Source of the DNA: Thiotrichales bacterium
GTDB taxonomy: Bacteria > Pseudomonadota > Gammaproteobacteria > Beggiatoales > Beggiatoaceae
DNA length: 35,797 nucleotides
Reading direction: 5' to 3'
NCBI GenBank assembly: GCA_016744475.1
Contig: JADGEH010000043.1
Coordinates: 1 to 35,797 of the forward strand
Numbering within the stretch: position 1 is the stretch's first letter; every line of letters begins with the position of its first letter. Below the pieces are notes generated by a model that searched no databases, was not told where the DNA came from, and saw only the letters and a list, made by a program, of their open reading frames with translations. Both the position numbers and the translations under genes were made by a program. Positions 17,249 through 25,600 of this stretch are shown here, piece after piece.

Positions 17249-18569
17249 GGCGTAATTCCAATTTTCTCATCAATAAACCCGCTTTAGCTAATTCAATATG
17301 ATCGCTAGGCAATGCCTCACATAAACTATCAAAATGTGCGCGTGCTGCTTCAAGCTGCCCATCTTGAATCGCCTCAAGCAATTGGTTTAATTGTTGATTA
17401 ATTTCAGCATTACGAATATCAGTGTCCATGACTTTCAGCAACACTTGATTAGCGTCAAGACCATACAGTTGATCCATTTTTTGCACTTCGCCTGCATCTA
17501 ATACATAACACAATATATCTTTGCTATCGCTGATAACTAAAGGCGAATGAGTGGTGAGTACAAATTGACAATGAGGAAAAGTGTCACGAAACCGTGCCAC
17601 CAGCGAGCGTTGCCATTGTGGATGTAAATGTAAATCCACTTCATCAATTAAAACAATACCTTCCCCCTGTAAAGGGTTTTCTAAAGCGGGGTTCATCATG
17701 GCTAAACGCCGAGCAATATCGCCGACTAAAGCCATTAATGATTTTTCACCTTGGGATAATTGGTTAATATCTAAAGTTTTATCCGCTTTATCGACGGCCA
17801 TATGTAAACGGGGTTTGCGACGTACTCGCAAGTTTTTAAATTCTGGAATAAAAGCACTGATAGCTGATCTGACGGCGGTTAATTGGCGATCACGGGAGGA
17901 ATCTTTAAGTTTTGAAAGACTTTTCAAGGCTTCACTATTTGGAGCAAATTCTTTTGAAAGTTTTTGAAATAACTCATCACTAAGACCTGATTCATTTTCA
18001 CTATCCTCTCTTTCTCTAAACCATTCAAAAAAACGTCTAAAATCGACACCTTGATTTAAAGAGTTATCGTAGCCATCAAGCTGTTCAAAACTATGTTTAG
18101 TTCTTATTTTTAGTGGAATATCTAATACAACACGCTCTACTGGGTAAAAGGCTACTAAGGGTAATGAAATCTCATGATTTTGTGTTAATTGAGAACGATA
18201 ATGATTGGCTAATTTGCTGATAGCACCCAAAAAACTTGACGATTGTGTTTTTAATCCAGGTTTCCCTTTAGCTAGGCTAAATAAAAACAGCTCTTCATCA
18301 TTTAAATAGGTGCTTTTCGCTGTTCCTTCAAACTGAATAATCGCAGTATGACTACCATTTTTAATACAGTGTATTGGAATATGTGTTCCATTTCCTTTTT
18401 CATTACGCAAGCGTGCTACAAACCAGCTTAAACCTATGGCTAATGCTTGTAAGATAGCTGTTTTGCCTGATCCGTTGTTGCCAACAAAAACAGTCATCCC
18501 AGGATCAAGCTTTAGATCAAGCTGTTTAAATCTGCCGAAATGAGTTAATTGAAGTGTATTAATTTTCAT
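17232..18569 (-). CDS. ptuA: Septu-type ATPase PtuA
   Basis: A 445-residue ABC/SMC-like ATPase of the RecF/overcoming-lysogenisation class. Walker A GNNGSGKT is at residues 30-37, the ABC signature LSQGEKS at about 270-276, Walker B IVLIDEVDLHLHP near 303-315, and the H-loop LTTHSPLVIS shortly after. The C-terminal region is helical and charged, as in PtuA proteins. PtuA with a downstream overlapping PtuB defines a Septu defence system. The gene starts 41 bp after the CHAT gene stop on the same strand. No strong Shine-Dalgarno is visible before the ATG (the upstream bases are pyrimidine-rich), so it may be poorly translated or coupled. Base composition looks more AT-rich than the flanking CHAT gene, consistent with separate acquisition. 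Confidence 0.87.
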   Translation of the reverse strand: MKINTLQLTHFGRFKQLDLKLDPGMTVFVGNNGSGKTAILQALAIGLSWFVARLRNEKGNGTHIPIHCIKNGSHTAIIQFEGTAKSTYLNDEELFLFSLAKGKPGLKTQSSSFLGAISKLANHYRSQLTQNHEISLPLVAFYPVERVVLDIPLKIRTKHSFEQLDGYDNSLNQGVDFRRFFEWFREREDSENESGLSDELFQKLSKEFAPNSEALKSLSKLKDSSRDRQLTAVRSAISAFIPEFKNLRVRRKPRLHMAVDKADKTLDINQLSQGEKSLMALVGDIARRLAMMNPALENPLQGEGIVLIDEVDLHLHPQWQRSLVARFRDTFPHCQFVLTTHSPLVISDSKDILCYVLDAGEVQKMDQLYGLDANQVLLKVMDTDIRNAEINQQLNQLLEAIQDGQLEAARAHFDSLCEALPSDHIELAKAGLLMRKLELRREKNR

Positions 18570-18610
18570 AAAAAAATTGAGAGTGAGGGAAACGGGCTAT
18601 TTAAGCACGC

Positions 18611-20899
18611 TCAATACCCTCCAATCAACAAAAACGCGGCCCAATAATAAGGATGCTGAAAACCAGCATAAACAGGTTTTTCTAACACGGCGCGTTGTGC
18701 GCGTTGCAGGGCTTGGGCTTTGCTGACACCTGCGTTTTGCAGTTGGCGGTAAAACTCGGTTAATACCAAAGGGGTTACGCGGTCATCAATGCGCCATAGA
18801 GTAGCCAGCGCATGACGTGCGCCCGCTTTGACGGCTACGCCGGCTAAACCTAGGGCGGCGCGGTCGTTGCCTGCGGCGGTTTCGCAAGCGCTGAGGGTGA
18901 GTAAATCGACGGGCTGATCGCTTTGGGTTTTTTGCCGCACTAAACGGCTTAAATCATTAAGACTGAGCTTGCCATCATAGGTGAGGATGAAGGTCTCTTT
19001 GACTTGAGCGCTGAATTGTCCGTGTGAAGCCAGGTGCAGAATATTGTGGCTTTTTTGCCCCCAATGCTGAGATAAATTGGGCGTGGTAAATTGTTGATTT
19101 AACAAGGTTTCAGTTGTTTGCGTGGAATACAATTGTTGCACTGCATCCAATTCATGATTCACGCATTGCAGGGCGGGCATTCCATCCACTGACACACTCA
19201 ATCCACCTAATAATAGCGAAGGGGTTGTTTCGGCCTTGAGCGCTGGACTCATGCACAAACCCGGACTCACGCTGATGGCGTAATCTTGAATCAAATAATG
19301 CTGACCATTGTGCAGCACCGCAAAAGGCACCGTGCGCAGCATTCCATCCGGCACAATGAGTAAATGCTGGATGTCGGCTTTTTGTAATAAGGCTTGCAGC
19401 GGCTCGATCAGCCATTGATATAAACGTTGTGCGGGTTTGAGTACGGCGGCGCTATTTTGAAAAGGATTGTGCGCAGCACTGGGCGAGCGCGGTAGGGTGG
19501 CGCAGTCATACGTGGTGGCGGCGGCTTTGGGATCACGACTCGGCACTGGGTAAGGCGGTCTGCGCAATAAGCTACTCAACAGGGCGATGTCAATTTTCAA
19601 ATCAGCCGTTTTAACGGGGGCTTCAAGGCTGTGTAATTGTTCGCCAATTTTGACCAGTACAGTGAGATGCTGCTGAAACATCAGCGGGTAAATGATCGCG
19701 GTGTGTTGGGGGACCGGGGTTTTCAGCAAGGGACAAGCTTGCTGGTTGAGGTTTTTACACGGTGTTTGTAAGTAGCCTTCTAGTTCTAAACGTTTGAATT
19801 GCTCCACCACTTCAATGGCTTCTTGCAAGCGCTGTTGTTGCACCAACCATTCGACAAAATCCATGTACAGCGGTTTGATGTCGTTTTCAAATCGCGCCAA
19901 CAACACGCGATAGCCTTGATAGGATTCCTGATACCAACGGCTACGCAAATGTTGCACGGCTTGGCGATACGCCTGGAGCGTGGCGGCGGTGTCGTCTTGT
20001 TGTTGGAGTAATCGCGCTAATTGATGATACCAACGATAAAGGCGGGCTTGGTCGGGGGCTTGTTGGGCAAAAAACAGGGCTTCGCGGGTTAAGCGCAAGG
20101 CTTGCTTGGAATCGCTGACCTGTTGCCCCCACAATCCTGCGGCATAGGCTTGCAGGCTGACATTACCGAGTCGCTGGGCTTGTTGATAAGCCTGTGCAAA
20201 GAGGTGTTCTTGCTGCGCTTTGGGAGAGTCTGAAGCCAATTGCAACAAAGCCGTGACTTGAGCCGCACTCGGTGCTTGTGCCTGCCAGAGTTCTAAAGCG
20301 TCTTGCCAAGCGTGCGCTGCTCGCTCATCTTGAGTCGCGTGTAAATTGCGCCAGCGATTGACATAAATTTTACCTAAGAGAACATCTCGCGCGTGTGTTG
20401 AGGGGCTTGTGGAAACGTCTTGCGGATGCAAAGCGGCGAGGGCTTGTTGATAACTCTGTTCTGCTGTGCTGAACAAAAAATCCAGATGTTGTAGCACGCC
20501 TTGATGCTGTAATACATCGGCCTTGAGCCAGGGTGCATCTAGCGTGTGCGTCAGCGTTAAGGCTTGCTGTAGGGCTTGATCAGCTTGGCTGCGAAATTCA
20601 GAACCTTTGGCGAAATATAAGCGACTCCAGGCAAGGGCTAGTTGGGCTTGTTGGGTCGGTGACAGCGTGGACGCAGACAAGCTTTCTAGCCGCTGCTGGG
20701 CTTTTTGATAATAGCCTAAGTGTTGATACGCGGTAGCCATACGCCATTGTGTTGCTGGACGTGCTGTTTCCTGTTGCCATTGTTCTATCGCTTGCACAAA
20801 ATCACCGCGTTGAAAAGCCTGTTCGGCGGTGTCTTCGTTGGCTAACAGGCTTGTCGCCCAGATGAGATTGAAACCAGCGAGTATGGCGAGTGCTTTCAT
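18611..20899 (-). CDS. Exported TPR-CHAT domain protease
   Basis: A 762-residue caspase-like protein. An N-terminal signal peptide (about 1-20, ALAILAGFNLIWATSLLANE) predicts export. Residues about 25-400 are helical repeats of TPR type. The CHAT domain (about 470-762) has the catalytic pair His626 in LHLASHGQF and Cys672 in LLTLSACETAAG, followed by GLAGVAVKAGARHALATLWRI and the terminal HPYYWAAFLLIGGY. All hallmarks of an active CHAT peptidase are present. CHAT proteins are relatives of caspases and separase; exported TPR-CHAT proteins near TPS adhesins are known in filamentous sulfur bacteria and cyanobacteria, but their substrates are undefined. The start is 4 bp inside the end of the preceding exported-protein gene, showing operon organisation. 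A role in processing the co-encoded adhesin or small exported protein is an inference. Confidence 0.92.
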   Translation of the reverse strand: MKALAILAGFNLIWATSLLANEDTAEQAFQRGDFVQAIEQWQQETARPATQWRMATAYQHLGYYQKAQQRLESLSASTLSPTQQAQLALAWSRLYFAKGSEFRSQADQALQQALTLTHTLDAPWLKADVLQHQGVLQHLDFLFSTAEQSYQQALAALHPQDVSTSPSTHARDVLLGKIYVNRWRNLHATQDERAAHAWQDALELWQAQAPSAAQVTALLQLASDSPKAQQEHLFAQAYQQAQRLGNVSLQAYAAGLWGQQVSDSKQALRLTREALFFAQQAPDQARLYRWYHQLARLLQQQDDTAATLQAYRQAVQHLRSRWYQESYQGYRVLLARFENDIKPLYMDFVEWLVQQQRLQEAIEVVEQFKRLELEGYLQTPCKNLNQQACPLLKTPVPQHTAIIYPLMFQQHLTVLVKIGEQLHSLEAPVKTADLKIDIALLSSLLRRPPYPVPSRDPKAAATTYDCATLPRSPSAAHNPFQNSAAVLKPAQRLYQWLIEPLQALLQKADIQHLLIVPDGMLRTVPFAVLHNGQHYLIQDYAISVSPGLCMSPALKAETTPSLLLGGLSVSVDGMPALQCVNHELDAVQQLYSTQTTETLLNQQFTTPNLSQHWGQKSHNILHLASHGQFSAQVKETFILTYDGKLSLNDLSRLVRQKTQSDQPVDLLTLSACETAAGNDRAALGLAGVAVKAGARHALATLWRIDDRVTPLVLTEFYRQLQNAGVSKAQALQRAQRAVLEKPVYAGFQHPYYWAAFLLIGGY

Positions 20900-21600
20900 G
20901 GATGCGCTGTGGTGTCTGTTAATACGGCTAATTGTCGCTGGCAGCCTTGTTGTGCCATCCAGGTGTGAAGCTCGGTGGCGGGCAAATCAGCAGGCATGGG
21001 TTGTAGGTTAATTAAGGTCGTGCGTTGTTGCGACATTAATAGAAAGCTACCTCCTGCGCTTAAGGGCAGAGCTTCTACGGGCCAGTCTAACGTCACTGCA
21101 TTACGCGGCCAGATTAAGCTGATATTTTCGCCTGTTTGCTGTGCTTGTAGGCGCAGTTGTTCGGGTTGCGAGACGTTATTTCGCCACAAGCTGAGGGGTT
21201 GTTGCGGCGGAAAACACGTCACGCCAGGTTGATCCGCATCAATCATCCATAAACCCGCTTGTTGCGTACTAGCTGTGCGTTGTCTGGGGGTTAAACTGGC
21301 GATGGTTTGTGCCAGATTGCATTGTGGCTTGGCTTTGTAAGGGCCTTTGAAAGTACAACTGTGTTGATGAGCGCTTTTTAACGTCACGAATTCGCCAGAT
21401 TTTAGTTGCAATACCGTGCGGTTAGACAGGCTGCTGTTGACTTTGTAGGTAGGCGTGTTGCTGGCGGTGACGCTGAATTCTTCTGCGGTCAACACCGTGG
21501 GTAATATGAACAGCAGGGATAAGAGTAAGCCCCATAAAAGCCTATACGAAGATGGGGCATCGAAGCGAAAATTCGCTGGCAGAATGTGTTTAGTGTTCAT
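20896..21600 (-). CDS. Exported protein of unknown function, FecR-like segment
   Basis: A 234-residue protein from the ATG at 21600, chosen because it forms an ATGA overlap with the HTH-ATPase stop and has GGAGAAG about 8 bp upstream; the frame itself is open to 21645. Residues about 18-35 form a signal peptide (LLWGLLLSLLFILPTVLTA). The mature N-terminal part has a short segment resembling FecR-like beta strands (VLQLKSGEFVTLKSA then FKGPYKAKP), the rest is unrecognised and holds four cysteines. The n-region of the signal peptide (PANFRFDAPSSYRLL) is encoded by a fragment of the MITE found at 12139-12231. Position between the HTH-ATPase and the CHAT protease suggests a partner or substrate of one of them (inference). 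Confidence 0.75.
   Translation of the reverse strand: MNTKHILPANFRFDAPSSYRLLWGLLLSLLFILPTVLTAEEFSVTASNTPTYKVNSSLSNRTVLQLKSGEFVTLKSAHQHSCTFKGPYKAKPQCNLAQTIASLTPRQRTASTQQAGLWMIDADQPGVTCFPPQQPLSLWRNNVSQPEQLRLQAQQTGENISLIWPRNAVTLDWPVEALPLSAGGSFLLMSQQRTTLINLQPMPADLPATELHTWMAQQGCQRQLAVLTDTTAHP
21535..21576. mobile_element. MITE fragment (left end) embedded in a coding sequence
   Basis: AGCCTATACGAAGATGGGG followed by ATCGAAGCGAAAATTCGC matches the left 40 bp of the 12139-12231 element with two or three differences. It lies in frame within the 5' end of the exported-protein gene and supplies part of the signal peptide. The right half of the element is absent. Confidence 0.78.
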
Positions 21601-22601
21601 GGTGTAAGCTTCTCCTTTTCCAATTGTCGTAAGTGTGCAATGCACGCTTCCTGTAAAACAGCGGGTTCCCCCTGTGCTTGTGCCATAATCCGCTCGCGCT
21701 CATGATCTGCAAAAGTGATGGGAGAACGGGCGATTAAGCACGCCGCCTCTGTTTGAGTAAATTTAGGCAATTCCACCTGATAACAAAACACATTAAAAAA
21801 AGGCGAGGACTTGCCTTGTTGCTGGGCTAACACCGCAGGCGCACTGCGTGAACTGAGTAAAAAACCTAAACGTCCATAACAATAATTGTGTTGCACGGAA
21901 CGCAATCCCCACCAGAGTTCTTGGGATAAATCTTCAGCAGCCAGACCATATTCAATATCATCCATCAGCACCAAGGTGGGATATTCAATGGTGTGAAAAC
22001 TCAGCATTTCTTCAAAATTAACTAAGCTACATCCGGTCAATCCTGGCAATCCCAAGCCTTTGAGCAAATGCTGCAATAAGCTGCTTTGTTGGCGCATCCG
22101 CGCTTCTTTAAAGTCGATTAAAACCGTCCGATAGTTGGGCGCTAAACGCTGCGGCAACACATGCTTTAGATAATGCAATAAAGAGCTTTTGCCGCTGCGC
22201 CGCTGGCCTGTAATGGCAATGTTTTGTAACGGCAAGCTGCGCCATAACTGCGCGATATTGTCAATAATCTCTTCACGTCCACAAAACTGCTGTGGATGCA
22301 CAATCGGCTGTCCTGCCACAAAAGGGCTTAGCACACTGTTCGTATCAGACAGATGCGGTTGAGTGGGTTCATCTGAACTACAGCCTGCGGCCTGTAACAA
22401 GGATTGGGATTGTTGATGCGTGAGTTTTAAATGCGGTAAGCAAGCCAACACTTTACGGCAATCGGGGCGGATAATTTCGCCGCCGCGCCAGCGCCTTAAA
22501 GTATGTCGATTCACATCAATGCGGCGGGCTAATTCAGAGGCCGTGATGTGGGCTTGCTCCATAAAGAGCACTAAGAGTTCAGAAAAGTGGGCTGTGTTCA
22601 A
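21597..22601 (-). CDS. HTH-domain STAND/AAA-type ATPase
   Basis: A 334-residue cytoplasmic protein. Residues about 5-60 form a helix-turn-helix (ITASELARRIDVNRHTLRRW) resembling XRE/Cro-type folds. A conserved FCGREEI box at about 106-112 precedes Walker A GQRRSGKS (132-139) and Walker B TLVLMDDIE (209-217). The start is TTG at 22601; the next ATG (22562) would remove the first HTH helix and has no Shine-Dalgarno, so TTG is preferred. It begins 15 bp after the adhesin stop and overlaps the next gene by 4 bp. ATPases with an N-terminal HTH and a CGR/VGR box often act as ligand-responsive regulators. Here it may control the adhesin-CHAT operon (inference). The ATPase core is related to that of the membrane protein at 14037-16613. 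Confidence 0.82.
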   Translation of the reverse strand: MNTAHFSELLVLFMEQAHITASELARRIDVNRHTLRRWRGGEIIRPDCRKVLACLPHLKLTHQQSQSLLQAAGCSSDEPTQPHLSDTNSVLSPFVAGQPIVHPQQFCGREEIIDNIAQLWRSLPLQNIAITGQRRSGKSSLLHYLKHVLPQRLAPNYRTVLIDFKEARMRQQSSLLQHLLKGLGLPGLTGCSLVNFEEMLSFHTIEYPTLVLMDDIEYGLAAEDLSQELWWGLRSVQHNYCYGRLGFLLSSRSAPAVLAQQQGKSSPFFNVFCYQVELPKFTQTEAACLIARSPITFADHERERIMAQAQGEPAVLQEACIAHLRQLEKEKLTP

Positions 22602-22616
22602 GGTATTCGTCTGTTT

Positions 22617-25600
22617 TTAATATAAAAAATCTTCAGGCGCACTGGGAGTGCCTGACGGTGCTTTTTTGATGCTGAAGTGCGAAACAGGTGTGCTGGGGGC
22701 ATTGCAATTGGGCGGCGATAGATCAGCCGTATTAAGAAACCCTCCAGACACCACAAAAGTGCTTTCCGCCAAGTTATTGTCAGGTGCCATAACATTCACT
22801 TCACCGGATAGACCAAATTGTGAAGACGCATCAATCGGGTTTTGTAGGGTGCCGCCAAATTGATAAATGCCTTTGCTTTGAATCTGGATATTGCCGCCGT
22901 TGCCTTCCACAGCTTGCGCAATGATAGGCGCTTGATCTTGTACTAAAAAAGTCGTGTTGATGTTGAGATCGCCACCGCCACCCACGCCATTTTGCACACT
23001 AGAAGAAATACTCGCATGATCTAAGCGCATCATATCGTCTACGTAAAGATTAATCACGCCGCCTCCAGCACTGTCTGCGGCTGTGGATATTTGCCCCTCA
23101 CTACTGAGGTGAAGGCTTTTAGCCTGAACAGTGATGTGCCCCGCTTCTCCTCCGCGTATTTGTCGATGCCAAGCATTATTAGCATAGACAAAACTATCAA
23201 AGCGCCCCTCTCCCGTATCAGTGACTTTAGCAATATCACCGGATTGCGCGGCTAATTGATCGCGCTGATTAAGATTGTTTACCGCAAAGGTACGATGGAC
23301 AGGCAGCCATTCTTGTCCGCTAAAAACAGATTGTGTGCCGTCGGCTAATTCAACGACTTGTCCTTGTTGCGCGGTGGGTAACTGGTGCATGTCCGTCACA
23401 TAAGTGACTGCGTGAGAACGGCGTAAGGCTTGCCATTGTTGTTGGTAATACACATGCTGACTACCCTCTGCGGTGACTTCGACAATGGCTAGTGGCGGCA
23501 TTTGATGGTTTTGAGAAAAGTCGTTTAAGTCTTGAACGCTGGACACCTGGAAATAACGTTGGGGCAGCAACAACGCTTGATTGGTCGCCCAGAGGGTATA
23601 CACATAATGCATGGCTTGCCCCTGACCATTATCCGTGACCTGTACTCGCGTTGTGTGATTCACTGGCAAAGGGGAGAAAAACTGTCCTGAAAAACCGCTG
23701 GCAAAGAAGTGTTCAAAGGCTTCTAAGGTATCAAACACCAGAGGCTCAGGGGCTACAGGCATCCATGCGTCTCCATCACTTTGGTGTGAGAATGCAAATT
23801 GTGCACTCTGCCCACTGCCATCATCTTCAACACTAACCAACATCCCCTGCTGCCAAGTCCCCAGGAAATACTGCTGTGCTAATGCGCTTAATTCAGCCAT
23901 GCCTGCCACTCGCCGCATGAGAGGGGGAATGCGTAAAAATTGGTTCTGGATATAAACATACAACACACGCCCGCCTCCAGGATTTTCCACTTCAATCGTG
24001 TCTCCGGGTATCAGCAAAGCATCACGAGCGGCTATATCGGGGAGTTGAGTATAGTTGGTTTGTTGGCTGGCTGAAGTCAAGGTGGCTCGGCGGTCGATTT
24101 GAACCTGGTCTGCTATGACTTCTATGGTGCCCGCATCGCCTGTGCCCTCACTACTACTGCTGATCAGTGCACCTTCACTGAGTTGCACATGTGGGGTATG
24201 GATATAAATATTGCCTCCCTTCCCCGCCTGAGTGTGTTGGCTTGTGGTATTCGCATAAATGCCGCTAGTCGCTTGATTGTAATGGGGATCAATTTGATAG
24301 TTAGCTAAATAATCAAATTGACGCGATTGCGTAGGCTGCCATTCCAGCGTAGAAGTATCACCACTAACAACAAGACTCTCGGCTATATCGAGTTGAATAT
24401 CTCCACCCCGCGCAGCACTGCTGGTGGTGGTTTGAATTTGCGCACCGTCTCGAATCTCCAGTGATTGCGCTTGCAATACAATATTGCCACCGTTGCCTGC
24501 ACCTTGACCTAAGCTGTTGCTTGAAATCTTGGTAGCAAAACCTTCCTCTGTTTGTCCTGATGGATTAGCACCTTGCAATAAGGCTGTTCCATCCACTGTG
24601 ATCTGAATATTTCCTGCCTGACCACTACGTGATGAGCTTGACTCTAAATACATTGCATCGGCAGGTTCTTGGACACTGATTTCCGTACTGGAATTGATCT
24701 GTGCGCCATCGGCTAATACGAGAGCACCCGCTTGAATAACAATATCACCCGCCGAACCCGTATGAGTGCCGGGTGATGCGGAGGATTGAGTGCTGATGAT
24801 GGGCTGCATACCGGCCCAAATAAGGTTTTCTGTGGGGGCAATGCCTTTTATGTGCAAAGCCTCTGAGGCATCAATTTGAATATCACCGCTATCACCTGCA
24901 TCAAACGTCTTAGTGGTGATAGACGTGCCCTCTAAAATTGAAATAGAAGGTGCTTTAATCACTGTATGCCCCGCATCCTTGACACCGTATGTATTAACAA
25001 AAATATTCGTGCCTCGCAGGGTGATGGCATGACTGGCTTCCATGGCTAAATGTCCAGAAGAACCCTGTCCATAGCTCGTCATAAAAATGCGACATTCATC
25101 CAAAGACAGGTGTGGTGCTAATAAGCTTAAAGAACCTCCTACACCAGAAGCCTTCATGTTGGAACTGGCATTACCCGTTAGGCCGATTTCAAGTTTTTGT
25201 AAATCAATGGTTTGCTGGGCTTCAATCTGTATAGAACCGCCTTGGGCATTAGAAAATATGTCACTAGACATCACCACAATGAAGAAGGAACGGGCAAAAT
25301 CTCTTTCGCTAAACTGAGAACGAATGTTTTGTCCCTTCAAGGTGATAAACCCTGCATCACCATAACCGACTGGATTAAACAGCGTATTGTTATTTTGTGC
25401 CTGCCAGTGTGCAGAACGGGCTGAACCCGAAATGATTTGTACATTATCGCTAAAAATTAAATCTCGCCCGGCTTCTAAATACAGATCAGCGCCTCGACCA
25501 GCACCATTAGTATCCATACGAATGAGACTTTGATCCGTATTTAATATGTTATCAACAATGAGATTCCCAGAAATGAGCAGATCATTGCGTGTACGAATAT

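Noticed and set aside
16604..18569. Type I retron using ptuAB as effector
   Set aside because: No reverse transcriptase or msr/msd-like structure was found near the pair; flanking genes are a CHAT protease and a membrane ATPase.
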